Shown here piece after piece: positions 1 to 9,336 of a stretch of 64,000 nucleotides of DNA. The notes under the pieces were generated by a model, which was given only the letters and a program-made list of their open reading frames with translations, searched no databases and was not told where the DNA came from. Source of the DNA: Corynebacterium callunae DSM 20147 (GTDB lineage: Bacteria; Actinomycetota; Actinomycetes; Mycobacteriales; Mycobacteriaceae); NCBI RefSeq assembly GCF_000344785.1, contig NC_020506.1:434001-498000 (forward strand). The letters are read 5' to 3'. The translations under genes were made by a program, and so were the position numbers. The number at the start of each line of letters is the position of its first letter. Position 1 is the stretch's first letter.

Positions 1-49
1 CTGTTCTTACCTTACGGAAAGTGCGCGCATTGTTTAATAAAGATGACGA

Positions 50-388
50 TTGAGTAGGGTTGAAGGGGTGAGTGAGTCGAATTCCCAACACCCCCCGGAG
101 CTAAACCCTCAGGTACGGGCTGCCGCACGTAAAAATGTCCTCATCTATGGTCTTGCAAGACTGGGACTTTTTATTGTCCTAACAGCTGTTATTCATGGTC
201 TGGCGCTGCTTATTAGTGCACCAGTGCCGTTGGTGATGTCTGCGCTGCTGGCTTTGATTGTGGCATTCCCACTGTCCATGCTGGTTTTTAATAAATTGCG
301 CGTTAATGCCACTCAAGCAGTAGCAACCTGGGATGCCCAACGCAAAGCCCATAAGAAGTGGGTTCGTGATGAGCTTGCAGACCGCTAA
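50..388 (+). CDS. DUF4229-type small membrane protein
   Basis: This 112-residue protein has an N-terminal hydrophilic stretch, two hydrophobic segments (about residues 30-54 and 58-80) and a basic, charged tail. It fits the DUF4229 family that sits beside menA in corynebacteria and related actinobacteria; its role is unknown. The first possible start is TTG at 50, and an in-frame GTG at 68 is an equally plausible start because neither has a strong ribosome site. It converges on menA with only 3 bases between the two stops. Family assignment is by recognition, not search. Confidence 0.7.
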   Translation: MSRVEGVSESNSQHPPELNPQVRAAARKNVLIYGLARLGLFIVLTAVIHGLALLISAPVPLVMSALLALIVAFPLSMLVFNKLRVNATQAVATWDAQRKAHKKWVRDELADR

Positions 389-391
389 AAA

Positions 392-1303
392 CTACAGATT
401 TAAGGCTTGAGAAACAGCCAGTGCGACACCACTTAACACTGCCCAAATTGCCATAGCGCGCCCGGTTGCACCAATAACTGGAATAAGGTCCTTGCCGGTT
501 GCCTTATTCAGGATTGGTTTAGCTGCGCGTAATGCCAAAGGCAGTGCAACCCAGGCAATAAGCACTGGCCAAGCAGCTACAGCCATTAGTAGCGACATGA
601 TAAAGGGCATGGAGACCAGTGCGACAAATAGCTTGCGGGCTCCAGCATCTCCCAAGCGCACTGCGAGGGTGATTTTTCCAGCTTCAGCATCGGTGGGGAT
701 ATCGCGAATATTATTGGCCAGGTTCACACCGGCCGACATGGATCCCACACCGACGGCAGCTGCTAGTCCGATCCAGCTAACAAAGCCAGCTTGGGTGAAT
801 TGCGTTCCCAAAACGGCGACCAAACCAAAGAAGATGAAGACGGCGATCTCGCCAAATCCGCGGTAGCCATAGGGGTTTTTGCCACCGGTATAAAACCAGG
901 CCCCCAAAACGCAGAGCACGCCGATTAAAATGAGCCACCAAGCACTGGTCAAACTCAACGCAGTACCAGCTACTCCGGCAACACCAAAGGAAATAAACGC
1001 AGCATTTTTTACCTGCTGAGGTTTTGCAAGCCCAGAACCGGTAAGTCGCAGCGGGCCGGTGCGGTCCTCATCAGTACCCCGGATACCGTCGGAATAATCA
1101 TTGGCATAGTTGACGCCGATGATTAAAGCCCAGGCAACTACCAATGCGAGCAGCGCTTTCCACCACACAAAACCATCGTGGAAGGCGGCTGCGCCCGAAC
1201 CTGCGATAACAGGTGCAAAGGCATTAGCCCAGGTATGCGGGCGGGCGCCTTGGAACCAATCGGAGGCGGTTGCTGTGGATTTCTGGGGAGCAGATTGAGA
1301 CAT
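392..1303 (-). CDS. menA: 1,4-dihydroxy-2-naphthoate polyprenyltransferase MenA
   Basis: MenA attaches the polyprenyl tail to 1,4-dihydroxy-2-naphthoate in the membrane, giving demethylmenaquinone. The 303-residue protein is a UbiA-family prenyltransferase with about eight to nine membrane segments. The first Asp-rich motif is NYANDYSDGIRGTDEDR (about residue 65), and the second is NNIRDIPTDAEAGK (about 197-210); these bind Mg2+ and the prenyl diphosphate. The length is normal. It stands alone on the minus strand, with menE, menB, menC, menD, menG and menJ within 15 kb. Nothing unusual is seen. Confidence 0.95.
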   Translation of the reverse strand: MSQSAPQKSTATASDWFQGARPHTWANAFAPVIAGSGAAAFHDGFVWWKALLALVVAWALIIGVNYANDYSDGIRGTDEDRTGPLRLTGSGLAKPQQVKNAAFISFGVAGVAGTALSLTSAWWLILIGVLCVLGAWFYTGGKNPYGYRGFGEIAVFIFFGLVAVLGTQFTQAGFVSWIGLAAAVGVGSMSAGVNLANNIRDIPTDAEAGKITLAVRLGDAGARKLFVALVSMPFIMSLLMAVAAWPVLIAWVALPLALRAAKPILNKATGKDLIPVIGATGRAMAIWAVLSGVALAVSQALNL

Positions 1304-1498
1304 ACCTTCTATCTTCCCTCATTGTTGCTCAGCGGTGAAAAATATCGTGGCAGTGGTGAAAAAATTAGTACCAGCCAGCGAAGGTGACCAAAACCGCAGC
1401 CCGGCGCAGGCGCTGAAACAGGGCGTCCAAGCCACTTCCGGCTATTGTGTGAGGAGGTCTTAAATTAGGAAACGCACGAGGAGGAGTCGCAGAAGTTT

Positions 1499-2365
1499 AT
1501 GTGGATTGGTTATGCGGTTCGACAAATTGCCAGTATCTTCCTCACCCTGCTGCGTATGCTGCCCCTTTCCTTGCGTAATAAATTTGCTAAAGGGAAAATC
1601 CCACAGCAGGGACCAGTGGTTATTTCTCTTACCACCCACGGCAAACGCATAAACCAGGTGCATTTCACGATCGAATCCATCGCGCGCGGTTATCATAAAG
1701 CGCCCATTGTGTTGTGGCTGGATAAGCAGGATTTTGAAAGTGAATGGCCCGCCACCCTCAAAAGATTGGTGGATCGTGGCCTCCAGGTGCGCTGTAGTGA
1801 TGGCTTTTATGGGCCACATACCAAATATTGGAATCAATTCCGCCTGGTCAAAGGCACCGGTGTGCGCGTGGCCACCGTTGATGATGACATGATTTACCCG
1901 GAGTGGTTCCTGCAACGTTTGCTGTTTATCGGCGACCTCCGCAATGACGCGGTAGTTGCCTACCGGGCGCACAGAATTGAGCTTCGCGACGAAAAGATGC
2001 TGCCTTACATCAAGTGGACCGCTGCAGATACCTCGGAAGCATCATTTTTGCACTTTGCCACAGGAGTGTCTGGAGTACTTTATCCAGAGACTTTTATTGA
2101 TTATGTGGTCGCTCAGGGTGATGTGTTTTTGGAAAGCTGTAAACGTGCCGATGATGTGTGGCTGCATGTTATGGCGCTGCGTTCTGGACACCCGATCCGT
2201 CAAGTTTATGCGCAGCCACGGCACTTTGCCGTAGTTCCCACCACCCAAGTGGGATCGCTGGTGGTGGGCAACACTTTGATGGGTGGCAATGATGAGCAAA
2301 TCGCCAAGGTATATACGGCAGATGACGTGGCAAAACTTGTTGCTATTAGCAAGCGCGAGGATTAA
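1499..2365 (+). CDS. Glycosyltransferase-like protein
   Basis: This 288-residue protein has no clear signal peptide, only a hydrophobic N-terminus (residues 5-22). It contains SLTTHGKR near residue 43 and VATVDDDMIYP near residue 125. The DDD run looks like the DxD metal/nucleotide-sugar motif of GT-A glycosyltransferases. Similar proteins are annotated as glycosyltransferases in corynebacteria; substrate and acceptor are unknown. A GAGGAGGAG ribosome site lies about 13 bases before the ATG. Its 3' end overlaps the menE stop by 4 bases on the opposite strand. Confidence 0.6.
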   Translation: MWIGYAVRQIASIFLTLLRMLPLSLRNKFAKGKIPQQGPVVISLTTHGKRINQVHFTIESIARGYHKAPIVLWLDKQDFESEWPATLKRLVDRGLQVRCSDGFYGPHTKYWNQFRLVKGTGVRVATVDDDMIYPEWFLQRLLFIGDLRNDAVVAYRAHRIELRDEKMLPYIKWTAADTSEASFLHFATGVSGVLYPETFIDYVVAQGDVFLESCKRADDVWLHVMALRSGHPIRQVYAQPRHFAVVPTTQVGSLVVGNTLMGGNDEQIAKVYTADDVAKLVAISKRED

Positions 2366-3492
2366 AACAGCGCTGCGATAGCTTTACGATCAACCTTGCC
2401 GGGACCAATAGTAGGCATCTGGGGGAGATGTTTAAGTTGCTTAGGCAATTGCCAGCGGGGGAGAGAATCAAGACCCTCAATAACTTGAGAAGGCGAAATT
2501 GAACCCGCATAAGCAGCCACAATCGCTTGACCAAGACGGGGATCAGGGATACCCACCACACAGGCTGAGCTAACACCTGCAATATCTGAGATTGCGCGTT
2601 CGAGCACCTCAGGATGGAGTTTAAGACCACCGGAATCAATCACTGCATCAATGCGACCTTTGACCACCAAAGTGGAATCAACAAACTCGCCGGCATCGGA
2701 AGTTTTAAACCAACCGGATTCTGCAAAATCCTCATGCGCGGGGCTATTGCGATAACCTTGCGCAATCATAGGTCCACCAAGCTCGATGCGACCTTCACGA
2801 ATGCGTACCTGCGCGCCGGGAATCGGTTTGCCATCATAAACGCACCCGCCTGAGGTTTCAGAGGATCCATAGGTGGTGACCACCTTGAGCCCTAGTTTGC
2901 TGGCAGCCTCCCGGGCCTGCCTGGAAAGGGCGGCCCCGCCGACGAGTATGCCGTCGAAAAGCGCTAAAGCTTCTATTCCTTGGAGCGAATCCATGGCCTT
3001 GAGCAGCTGCATCGGAGTAAGGGAAGTGTAGATGCGATCGCCGGTGGTTTTGAGCTCGGTGGCGGCGGAGGCGAACTCGGAGATGTTGAAGCCGCGGCTG
3101 AGATCGATGGCCAGTGGATCAACGCCAGCGATCAGTGCACGGATGAGCACCTGCATGCCAGCGATGTGGTGGGCGGGCATCGCCAGCAGCCATTGGCCTG
3201 GGCCACCGAGGAATTGGTGGGTGGCATCCGCAGAGGAAACGAGGTTAAGCGGACTAAGTTGAGCACCTTTGGGCGTGCCAGTGGAACCAGACGTAGCCAT
3301 AACCAAAGCGATGGCTGAATCGATGGGCTGGCCGGCGCGTTGGGAGCTGCGCAAAAGCTGCGCTCGTTCTTTATCTTGAACCGGGATGGGGAGCAGGGTG
3401 CGCCGTCCGGAGATGGCATCCTCTAAGTCATCCAAAATTGCGGTGGGGTTGCGCAGATCAACTGGAAGAGGCTCGAGAATGCGGTTATTCAT
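2362..3492 (-). CDS. menE: o-Succinylbenzoate-CoA ligase MenE
   Basis: MenE activates o-succinylbenzoate to its CoA thioester using ATP. The 376-residue protein belongs to the AMP-forming acyl-CoA synthetases: P-loop-like SGSTGTPKG near residue 70, YGSSETSGG near 208, and the C-terminal hinge and lysine region (KGRIDAVIDSGG, then GPGKVDRKA near the end). It is shorter than typical 450-residue MenE proteins because the N-terminal part before the P-loop is compact, as in other corynebacteria. It is monocistronic, with a terminator-like hairpin just upstream that belongs to the next gene. Confidence 0.93.
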   Translation of the reverse strand: MNNRILEPLPVDLRNPTAILDDLEDAISGRRTLLPIPVQDKERAQLLRSSQRAGQPIDSAIALVMATSGSTGTPKGAQLSPLNLVSSADATHQFLGGPGQWLLAMPAHHIAGMQVLIRALIAGVDPLAIDLSRGFNISEFASAATELKTTGDRIYTSLTPMQLLKAMDSLQGIEALALFDGILVGGAALSRQAREAASKLGLKVVTTYGSSETSGGCVYDGKPIPGAQVRIREGRIELGGPMIAQGYRNSPAHEDFAESGWFKTSDAGEFVDSTLVVKGRIDAVIDSGGLKLHPEVLERAISDIAGVSSACVVGIPDPRLGQAIVAAYAGSISPSQVIEGLDSLPRWQLPKQLKHLPQMPTIGPGKVDRKAIAALF

Positions 3493-3530
3493 GGTTGAAA
3501 GTCTAGTGCTTTAACTACAGGCAAAATAAA

Positions 3531-3564
3531 AAGCACCGCGGTGGAAAAATCCACCACGGTGCTT
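3531..3564 (-). terminator. Hairpin terminator after the DoxX gene
   Basis: Arms AAGCACCGCGGTGG and CCACCACGGTGCTT enclose a 6-base loop, with one mismatch. An A/T-rich tract lies at 3522-3532, giving a U-run on the minus-strand transcript. It lies between the doxX-like stop and the menE start. Confidence 0.75.
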
Positions 3565-3583
3565 ATGTGCTTTTGTTTGAAGT

Positions 3584-3991
3584 TTAAGCCTTGTTCTTTG
3601 CAAGTGCTGCGTCGACGCTCCATGCGCCTGCGCCAGCGGCAACGAGAAGTAGTGCGCCAGCGCCGATAGCACCGGTGAGCTCCCAGCCGTTGTTCATGAC
3701 AAATACGCCATTGGCAATGTGTGCAAGGAGGGCTGCGAGCAGCATGTCGACGAAGACAACTGCGGCAGCAATGCGGGTGAAGGCACCGGCGATGATGAGG
3801 ATGCCGCCGATGATCTCAACGAGGGCTGCTACTACAGCGGCGAAGCCAGCTGCAGGGATACCAAGGGAGGCGAAGTATCCGGAGATACCTTCAAGACCGG
3901 TGATAGCGAATTTATCCCAGCCGTGAGCGATCAGGATGATACCGAGAAGGATACGGGCAAGGACAAAAGCAACTTCTTTAATGGTTGACAT
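3584..3991 (-). CDS. DoxX family membrane protein
   Basis: The 135-residue protein has four predicted membrane helices and the DoxX-family pattern: LARILLGIILIAHGWDKF near the N-terminus, then a Gly/Ala-rich ALVEIIGGILIIAG. DoxX-type proteins are small integral membrane proteins linked in mycobacteria to redox homeostasis; here the partner is unknown. It is a single-gene unit with its own terminator. The family call is firm, the function is not. Confidence 0.85.
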   Translation of the reverse strand: MSTIKEVAFVLARILLGIILIAHGWDKFAITGLEGISGYFASLGIPAAGFAAVVAALVEIIGGILIIAGAFTRIAAAVVFVDMLLAALLAHIANGVFVMNNGWELTGAIGAGALLLVAAGAGAWSVDAALAKNKA

Positions 3992-4077
3992 GGAAACTAA
4001 ACCTAAAGTAAAAAAGTTGCGGTGTCAACTATTGCTTCTGCTAGGCCTTGCCTCACACCGCGAAAATGTGAAATTAA

Positions 4078-4395
4078 CTAACTCTGGGTGAGAAAACCCT
4101 CGGCCTTTAGCTTTTCTTGAATGCGTTCAATATCTGCATCTTCCGGAGGTTGGTTATGAACATGGGTAATAAGTTTGGCAATCTTTTCCCGAGTGACTGG
4201 CTTTGGGTGTAGGCCATTCTCTGCACCTTCGGCAATAAGTAGATTTGCCAGTTCGTCCAGATCTGCCTCATTAAGCTCGCGCTCTAGGACGTAAAAAAGA
4301 GCAAAGGTGTCATTGCGTGGAACTCCCGCTGGATAACCTTGGCGAAGCCAGCTCAGCACTCGGTGGGCGATGGTGGGGTGCTCTTGGTTGCTCAT
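4078..4395 (-). CDS. DUF3349 domain protein
   Basis: A 105-residue soluble acidic protein. It starts with a helical region containing VLSWLRQGYPAGVPRND, typical of the actinobacterial DUF3349 family, which is of unknown function. The C-terminal third contains REKIAKLITHVHNQPPEDADI. There is no signal peptide or membrane segment. It lies downstream of the pit genes on the same strand but behind a strong hairpin, so it is probably transcribed on its own. Confidence 0.75.
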   Translation of the reverse strand: MSNQEHPTIAHRVLSWLRQGYPAGVPRNDTFALFYVLERELNEADLDELANLLIAEGAENGLHPKPVTREKIAKLITHVHNQPPEDADIERIQEKLKAEGFLTQS

Positions 4396-4448
4396 GTTTT
4401 AAGTTTAAAGAGCCTAAGTGAAAAGGGGAGCCAAATGACAAAAACAAA

Positions 4449-4491
4449 CCCCACTTTTTAAAAAACCGAGCTGGTTTTTTAAAAAGTGGGG
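4449..4491 (-). terminator. Strong perfect hairpin terminator after the pit operon
   Basis: Two perfectly complementary 19-base arms (4449-4467 and 4473-4491) surround a GAGCT loop. T/A runs inside the stem make it effective in both directions. It follows the stop of the 94-residue gene. Confidence 0.85.
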
Positions 4492-4510
4492 AAAGTGTTT
4501 GCAGGAAAAT

Positions 4511-4795
4511 TTACTCGACTTCAGTGCCGAAGATATCGAATCCCATGTACTCATAAATAGTGGATTTGGTGACCCATAAAATGCCCACCACGATTGCGAT
4601 GATGATAATGCCAAAACAAATGGTTGCTGCGATCTTGCCCAACGCACTCGCAGAACCGGTGGTGGCGCCATCGGCAGCAACTGGGGCGTGGGCAAAACGT
4701 ACGCCGAGTGCAAAAAGTGTTGGCAGGCCGGCGCCAAGCAGAATGCCAACCAGGGTGACATCAACGAGGCTGCCAAAGAGAGTTGCAAAGTTCAT
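4511..4795 (-). CDS. Small membrane protein coupled to Pit
   Basis: A 94-residue protein with two strong hydrophobic segments (about 8-28 and 50-75) and a short acidic tail. Its ATG overlaps the last base of the pit stop codon (TAATG), so translation is probably coupled to pit. Small membrane proteins in this place are common in corynebacteria, and a role in phosphate transport is inferred from the coupling only. No family name is claimed. Confidence 0.75.
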   Translation of the reverse strand: MNFATLFGSLVDVTLVGILLGAGLPTLFALGVRFAHAPVAADGATTGSASALGKIAATICFGIIIIAIVVGILWVTKSTIYEYMGFDIFGTEVE

Positions 4796-6042
4796 TATTT
4801 GGAGACCTCTTCTTCAATCTGGGCCGCGGTTGCAGGAGTGGAAGGCGCAGCAGGAGCAGTAGAGGCTGCAGGTGCAACGCTATTGGATTCTTCATCCCAG
4901 TCAGCGTTAACGTTGTTGGGATCAATTGGGGCCTTGCGGGAACGGGCGAAAATATAGCCAGAAAGACCGAGCAAAATAGCAAAGGCTACAAGCACGCCGA
5001 CCAGATCGGTGGTGAAGGATCCGATGGCGTGGGCAACCCACCAGCAGAAGATGCCTACAATTGCAGAGGCTGGCAGGGTGATGATCCAGGCCAATGCCAT
5101 GCGGCCAGCTACGGACCAGCGCACGGAGGAACCCTTGCGGCCGATGCCGGTGCCCATGATGGAACCGGTTGCCACGTGGGTGGTGGACAGTGCCATGCCG
5201 AAGTGTGAGGAGGTCAAGATGATTGCTGCAGAAGATGCCTCAGCAGCCATACCCTGTGGGGAATCAATCTCAACCAAGCCCTTGCCCAGAGTGCGGATAA
5301 CGCGCCAGCCACCCATGTAGGTACCAACGGCGATTGCCAGTGCGCAGGAAGCCTTTACCCAGAATGGGATGGTGGCATCTGCGCCGATGTGGCCAGTTGC
5401 AACCAGGGAAAGGAAGATAATGCCCATGGTCTTCTGGGCATCGTTGGTGCCGTGTGCCAGGGAGACGAGGGATGCAGAGCCGATCTGACCCCAGCGGAAG
5501 TAGCGATTCTTTTCATTGTCGCCAACGGACTTGGTCAAGCTATAAACCGCGAAGGTGCCAATTGCGGCTACCAAGCCTGCAACGATGGGAGCGGCCAGGG
5601 CGGGCAAGATCATCTTGGCCATAACACCTTCCCACAGCACGCCACCAAAGCCCATGGAAGCAATGGCTGCGCCGATGAGGCCGCCAAAAAGTGCGTGGGA
5701 AGAGCTGGAAGGAATGCCCAGCAACCAGGTCAGTAGATTCCACACGATGGCGCCGATAAGGCCTGCAAAGACAACAAGCAGCAGCTGGTGGGAATCCCAC
5801 GCATTACTGAGGTCAAAGCGGTCGAGATCAACGATGCCTTTGGCAACAGTGGCAGCAACTTCCACGGAAAGGAAAGCGCCAACCAGGTTCAAAGTCGCAG
5901 ACAGTGCCACGGCAATCTTGGGGCGTAGGGCACCGGTGGCAATTGAGGTTGCCATTGCGTTTCCGGTGTCATGGAAGCCATTGGTGAAATCGAAGGCTAG
6001 CGCCGTTGCGATAACAATTAGAAGAATAATCAGCTCGGTCAC
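4795..6042 (-). CDS. pit: Inorganic phosphate transporter, Pit family
   Basis: A low-affinity phosphate/metal-phosphate symporter in the membrane. The PiT signature occurs twice: FDFTNGFHDTGNAMAT near the N-terminus and the related SLAHGTNDAQKTMGI near the middle, each at the start of one duplicated half. About 10 to 12 helices are predicted, plus a charged, Ala/Pro-rich cytoplasmic tail. The open frame extends upstream to 6138, but those 32 residues look uncharacteristic. The GTG at 6042 (protein VTELIILLIV) fits family starts better, although its ribosome site is weak. Confidence 0.9.
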   Translation of the reverse strand: MTELIILLIVIATALAFDFTNGFHDTGNAMATSIATGALRPKIAVALSATLNLVGAFLSVEVAATVAKGIVDLDRFDLSNAWDSHQLLLVVFAGLIGAIVWNLLTWLLGIPSSSSHALFGGLIGAAIASMGFGGVLWEGVMAKMILPALAAPIVAGLVAAIGTFAVYSLTKSVGDNEKNRYFRWGQIGSASLVSLAHGTNDAQKTMGIIFLSLVATGHIGADATIPFWVKASCALAIAVGTYMGGWRVIRTLGKGLVEIDSPQGMAAEASSAAIILTSSHFGMALSTTHVATGSIMGTGIGRKGSSVRWSVAGRMALAWIITLPASAIVGIFCWWVAHAIGSFTTDLVGVLVAFAILLGLSGYIFARSRKAPIDPNNVNADWDEESNSVAPAASTAPAAPSTPATAAQIEEEVSK

Positions 6043-6226
6043 AAACCAGAAGTATGCCTGAATAATGCAGAAATCCAAGCATCGATTTTGGGACATTTGG
6101 TGGGTGTATCCCCAGCTTTGGGAATATATTAACCCCAAATAAGGGGTTTAATGTGTACTAAACCAAGTTAAATAATTGGTATGAGCCAATGAGAGTCGTG
6201 CACTTTTAGAGGGCGAAGCCCCAAAA

Positions 6227-6343
6227 TTGCGTCGAAAAGCTATGAAAACTACATACTTTAAATTTTAGAACCAACCAGATGAACATTGGGTTAATTTATT
6301 CAGAAAGGTGCTACCTAATTTAAAAAGCTGCTTTTCGACGCAA
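6227..6343. repeat. Inverted-repeat (MITE-like) intergenic element
   Basis: Perfect 14-base inverted repeats TTGCGTCGAAAAGC (6227-6240) and GCTTTTCGACGCAA (6330-6343) bound an AT-rich 89-base core between pit and menB. The right-arm sequence recurs in part at about 17893 (CTTTTCGACGCGGCCTGCTG), after tRNA-Tyr. No coding potential is seen. It could be a small non-autonomous element or a processed RNA stem. Confidence 0.5.
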
Positions 6344-6369
6344 CCCCGCTGCGCTAGACGGCCCTATCT

Positions 6370-7329
6370 TTAGTAGTAATAGGGGAAGTCACTCCAATCT
6401 GGATCACGCTTTTCCAAGAAGGATTCTTTACCCTCCACAGCCTCATCGGTCATATAAGCCAAACGAGTAGCTTCACCTGCAAAAACCTGCTGACCCATCA
6501 GCCCATCATCGGTGAGGTTAAAGGCAAATTTGAGCATGCGCTGCGCAGTGGGGGACTTGGAGTTAATCTCCTTAGCCATCTGAATTGCTTCATTTTCCAA
6601 CTCGCCATGATCGGCCACCACATTCACAGCACCCATTTGCTGCATACGCTCGGCATCATAGGTACGGCCGAGGAAGAAAATCTCGCGGGCATACTTTTGA
6701 CCCACCATTTTGGCCAAATAAGCAGATCCATAACCAGCATCAAAGGAGCCGACATCGGCATCAGTCTGCTTAAAACGAGCCTCTTGACGGGACGCAATGG
6801 TGAGGTCACACACCACATGCAAGGAGTGTCCGCCACCAGCGGCCCAGCCATTAACTACGGCAATAACAACCTTGGGCATGGTGCGAATCAGACGCTGCAC
6901 CTCCAAAATGTGCAAACGTCCACCTTCTACCTTGGCTCTGGCAGCATCAACAGTGGAAGCATCGGCATGGACATCGTCGTGGTCATGCTCAGTGGCGTAT
7001 TGGTAGCCAGAACGTCCGCGAATGCGCTGGTCGCCGCCGGAACAAAAGGCCCAGCCACCATCCTTTTGGCTGGGTCCATTGCCGGTGAGCAAGATGGTTC
7101 CCACATCTGGAGTGCGACGCGCATGGTCGAGCGCTTGATAAAGCTCATCAACGGTGTGAGGGCGGAATGCATTGCGGACCTCCGGGCGATCAAAGGCAAT
7201 TCTTACGATGCCCTCAGCCCGAGAGGTGCCAACATGGCGGTGGTAGGTGATATCGGTTAAGTTTTCAAAACCTGGAACAGTTGCCCACTGGGTGGGATCA
7301 AAAGGATTCTCAGTGCTGTAATTACTCAT
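6370..7329 (-). CDS. menB: 1,4-Dihydroxy-2-naphthoyl-CoA synthase MenB
   Basis: MenB closes the second ring of the naphthoquinone from o-succinylbenzoyl-CoA. The 319-residue crotonase-fold protein shows FCSGGDQRIRG (about residue 105), the oxyanion-hole GWAAGGGHSLHVVCD (about 164-178), the SFDAGYGSAYL active-site segment (about 195-205) and the C-terminal KRDPDWSDFPYYY typical of actinobacterial MenB. It follows the pterin-dehydratase gene by 11 bases, so the two are probably cotranscribed. Confidence 0.96.
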   Translation of the reverse strand: MSNYSTENPFDPTQWATVPGFENLTDITYHRHVGTSRAEGIVRIAFDRPEVRNAFRPHTVDELYQALDHARRTPDVGTILLTGNGPSQKDGGWAFCSGGDQRIRGRSGYQYATEHDHDDVHADASTVDAARAKVEGGRLHILEVQRLIRTMPKVVIAVVNGWAAGGGHSLHVVCDLTIASRQEARFKQTDADVGSFDAGYGSAYLAKMVGQKYAREIFFLGRTYDAERMQQMGAVNVVADHGELENEAIQMAKEINSKSPTAQRMLKFAFNLTDDGLMGQQVFAGEATRLAYMTDEAVEGKESFLEKRDPDWSDFPYYY

Positions 7330-7340
7330 GGTTTCTAAGC

Positions 7341-7649
7341 TTAAGCCTCAAAAGACAATCCGAGGGCAGTGGCATGCTCATTAATCTCGCGGGCCAAATT
7401 AATATCGCGAATGGTAATGCCACCAACATCATGGCTAGATAGCTCCACCACAACCGCACCATAATGCAGCGAAATATCAGGGTGATGGTTGGCAGCTTCT
7501 GCAGATTCGGCAATAGCATTAATAAACTTCACACCGGTTAAAAAATCGCCGGTGGAGAAAGTGGCTTGGATATAGTCAGCAGCGATATCCCATCCCAGTT
7601 TTTCGTCGATAATGCTTTCGGCCTTAAGTAGCTGGCGGGGGTCAGTCAT
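7341..7649 (-). CDS. Pterin-4a-carbinolamine dehydratase family protein
   Basis: A 102-residue protein of the PCD/DCoH family, which dehydrates 4a-hydroxytetrahydropterin. The signature HHPDISLHYGAVVVEL (residues 54-70) carries the two catalytic histidines and the HPD segment, followed by a GITIRDINLA helix. It lies directly upstream of menB and divergent from peptidase E (31 bases between starts). Actinobacteria often keep this gene without an aromatic amino-acid hydroxylase, so the physiological substrate is uncertain. Confidence 0.88.
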   Translation of the reverse strand: MTDPRQLLKAESIIDEKLGWDIAADYIQATFSTGDFLTGVKFINAIAESAEAANHHPDISLHYGAVVVELSSHDVGGITIRDINLAREINEHATALGLSFEA

Positions 7650-7680
7650 GGCACATCCTTAATTTGTATGCTGGGCGAGT

Positions 7681-8286
7681 ATGAAAATGTTGCTCACCTC
7701 TTTTGGACACGAGCGTATAGGCAGTTTCCTGCAAGGAACAGTGGCCTATATTTCTGATGCCACCCGCAGCTTTGAAAATGATCCGGAAGCAGCGCCCTTC
7801 ATCAATGTGGAAAGGGAGATGTTGCGCAGCCACGGCCTGGAAATCCGTGAACTTCCCATTGCCACCACACCTCTGGCGGAAGTGGAAAGAATTTTGGATG
7901 AGGCTGATGGCATTTATGTCGCTGGCGGTGAAACCTTTGATCTGATGTGGGTGCTGCGATCTACTGGGGCGGCGGAGCTCATCACCAAAAAGGTGCGCGC
8001 CGGGCTGCCCTATATTGGCACCAGCGCTGGCGCGGTAATCGCCGGCCCAGATATTGAGGCAGTAAGCCTGCTGGATAATCCAGATATTGCCCCGGAACTG
8101 CCAGATTTTAAAGGACTAGGGCTGTGCGAACAGGTGATTATTCCGCATGCTGCGGGCACCATTCCAATTTTCCCCATTGAGGTTTTTGCGGAAACAGTGC
8201 GTCTTTATGGCCAGCGCTTCCCGTTAATGTTGCTGCGCGATGGCCAAGCCCTGCTGATTGATGAGCAAGGAACCCACCTTATTTAA
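7681..8286 (+). CDS. Peptidase E-like (S51 family) protein
   Basis: A 201-residue cytoplasmic protein related to the S51 dipeptidase E family, which cleaves Asp-X dipeptides. It has the nucleophile elbow GTSAGAVIAG (about residues 114-123; Ser at 116), preceded by IYVAGGETFDLMWVL, the conserved glycine-rich loop. The length is slightly below E. coli PepE. It begins a plus-strand run that continues with menC, menD and downstream genes, divergent from the menB operon. Confidence 0.85.
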   Translation: MKMLLTSFGHERIGSFLQGTVAYISDATRSFENDPEAAPFINVEREMLRSHGLEIRELPIATTPLAEVERILDEADGIYVAGGETFDLMWVLRSTGAAELITKKVRAGLPYIGTSAGAVIAGPDIEAVSLLDNPDIAPELPDFKGLGLCEQVIIPHAAGTIPIFPIEVFAETVRLYGQRFPLMLLRDGQALLIDEQGTHLI

Positions 8287-8309
8287 AGCGGGGCTTATGC
8301 TTAATAACC

Positions 8310-9326
8310 ATGAACCTGCCTGCACTTGATGAGATTTTAGAGCGCGCCCATGTGGTGTCCCTACCTATGAATGTGAAATTCCGGGGGGTCACCACCCGCG
8401 AGGCCATGCTTATTGAAGGCCCAGCTGGTTGGGGTGAATTTGCCCCATTCTTAGAATATGATGCCAAAGAATCAAGCGCCTGGTTAGCCTCGGGAATTGA
8501 AGCAGCCTGGCAGGGTTTCCCTGAACCACTGCGTGAACGCATTGAAGTAAATGCCACCATTCCGGCTGTACCTGCAGCTCAAGTGCCTGAGGTATTGGCC
8601 AAATTCCCCGGCTGTCGCACCATTAAAGTAAAGGTTGCCGAGCGCGGCCAAACCCTTGCTGATGACATTGCGCGAGTTCAAGCAGTACGTGAAGCCCGAC
8701 CCGGCGCGATTATCCGCGTGGATGCCAATTGTGGCTGGACCGTGGAGGAAGCCCTCACAGCAGCGCAGTCGCTCGGACCCTTGGACTATTTGGAACAGCC
8801 TTGTAAAACCGTGGAGGAATTGGCACAGCTGCGTTCTATTCTGCAGCGCAGCGGAATTTTTGCGCGGGTTGCAGCTGATGAATCCATTCGGAAATCCGAT
8901 GATCCTTATCGGGTGGCGGAATTGAAGGCAGCTGATGTGGCAGTGGTGAAGGTAGCTCCGCTTGGTGGGGTTACTCGGGTGTTGGAGGTAGCGCAGCATT
9001 TGCGGGCGCGCACCATGGACATCACGGTAGCAAGTGCGTTGGACACGGTGGTGGGTATTAATGCGGGCTTGGCGGCAGTGGCGGCACTGCCCAAACTTGA
9101 CGATGATGACCTGCTCGACGTTGCTCCCCAAGCTGCTGGGCTTGCTACCTCCCAGCTCTTTGTTGAAGACGTAGCCACACCGCATGAAATCATTGATGGT
9201 TTTATGAATACGCGCCCTATCGTTCCTGAACCTGCGCGCCTGGAAACGCTTGCTGCCAGCGCAGATCGCAAGGATTGGTGGCTGCAGCGGGCCCGTGAAT
9301 CCTATGGAGTACTGACAAACCTCTAG
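8310..9326 (+). CDS. menC: o-Succinylbenzoate synthase MenC
   Basis: MenC dehydrates SHCHC to o-succinylbenzoate. The 338-residue protein is an enolase-superfamily enzyme. The catalytic lysine pair lies in TIKVKVAE (about residue 110), metal ligands in RVDANCGW (Asp), DYLEQPC (Glu) and VAADESI (Asp), and the second base in VVKVAPLGG. The ATG has a poor ribosome site, but the upstream gene ends only 23 bases away, so it may be read as an operon. menD starts 10 bases after the stop. Confidence 0.95.
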   Translation: MNLPALDEILERAHVVSLPMNVKFRGVTTREAMLIEGPAGWGEFAPFLEYDAKESSAWLASGIEAAWQGFPEPLRERIEVNATIPAVPAAQVPEVLAKFPGCRTIKVKVAERGQTLADDIARVQAVREARPGAIIRVDANCGWTVEEALTAAQSLGPLDYLEQPCKTVEELAQLRSILQRSGIFARVAADESIRKSDDPYRVAELKAADVAVVKVAPLGGVTRVLEVAQHLRARTMDITVASALDTVVGINAGLAAVAALPKLDDDDLLDVAPQAAGLATSQLFVEDVATPHEIIDGFMNTRPIVPEPARLETLAASADRKDWWLQRARESYGVLTNL

Positions 9327-9336
9327 ACTATGGAGC

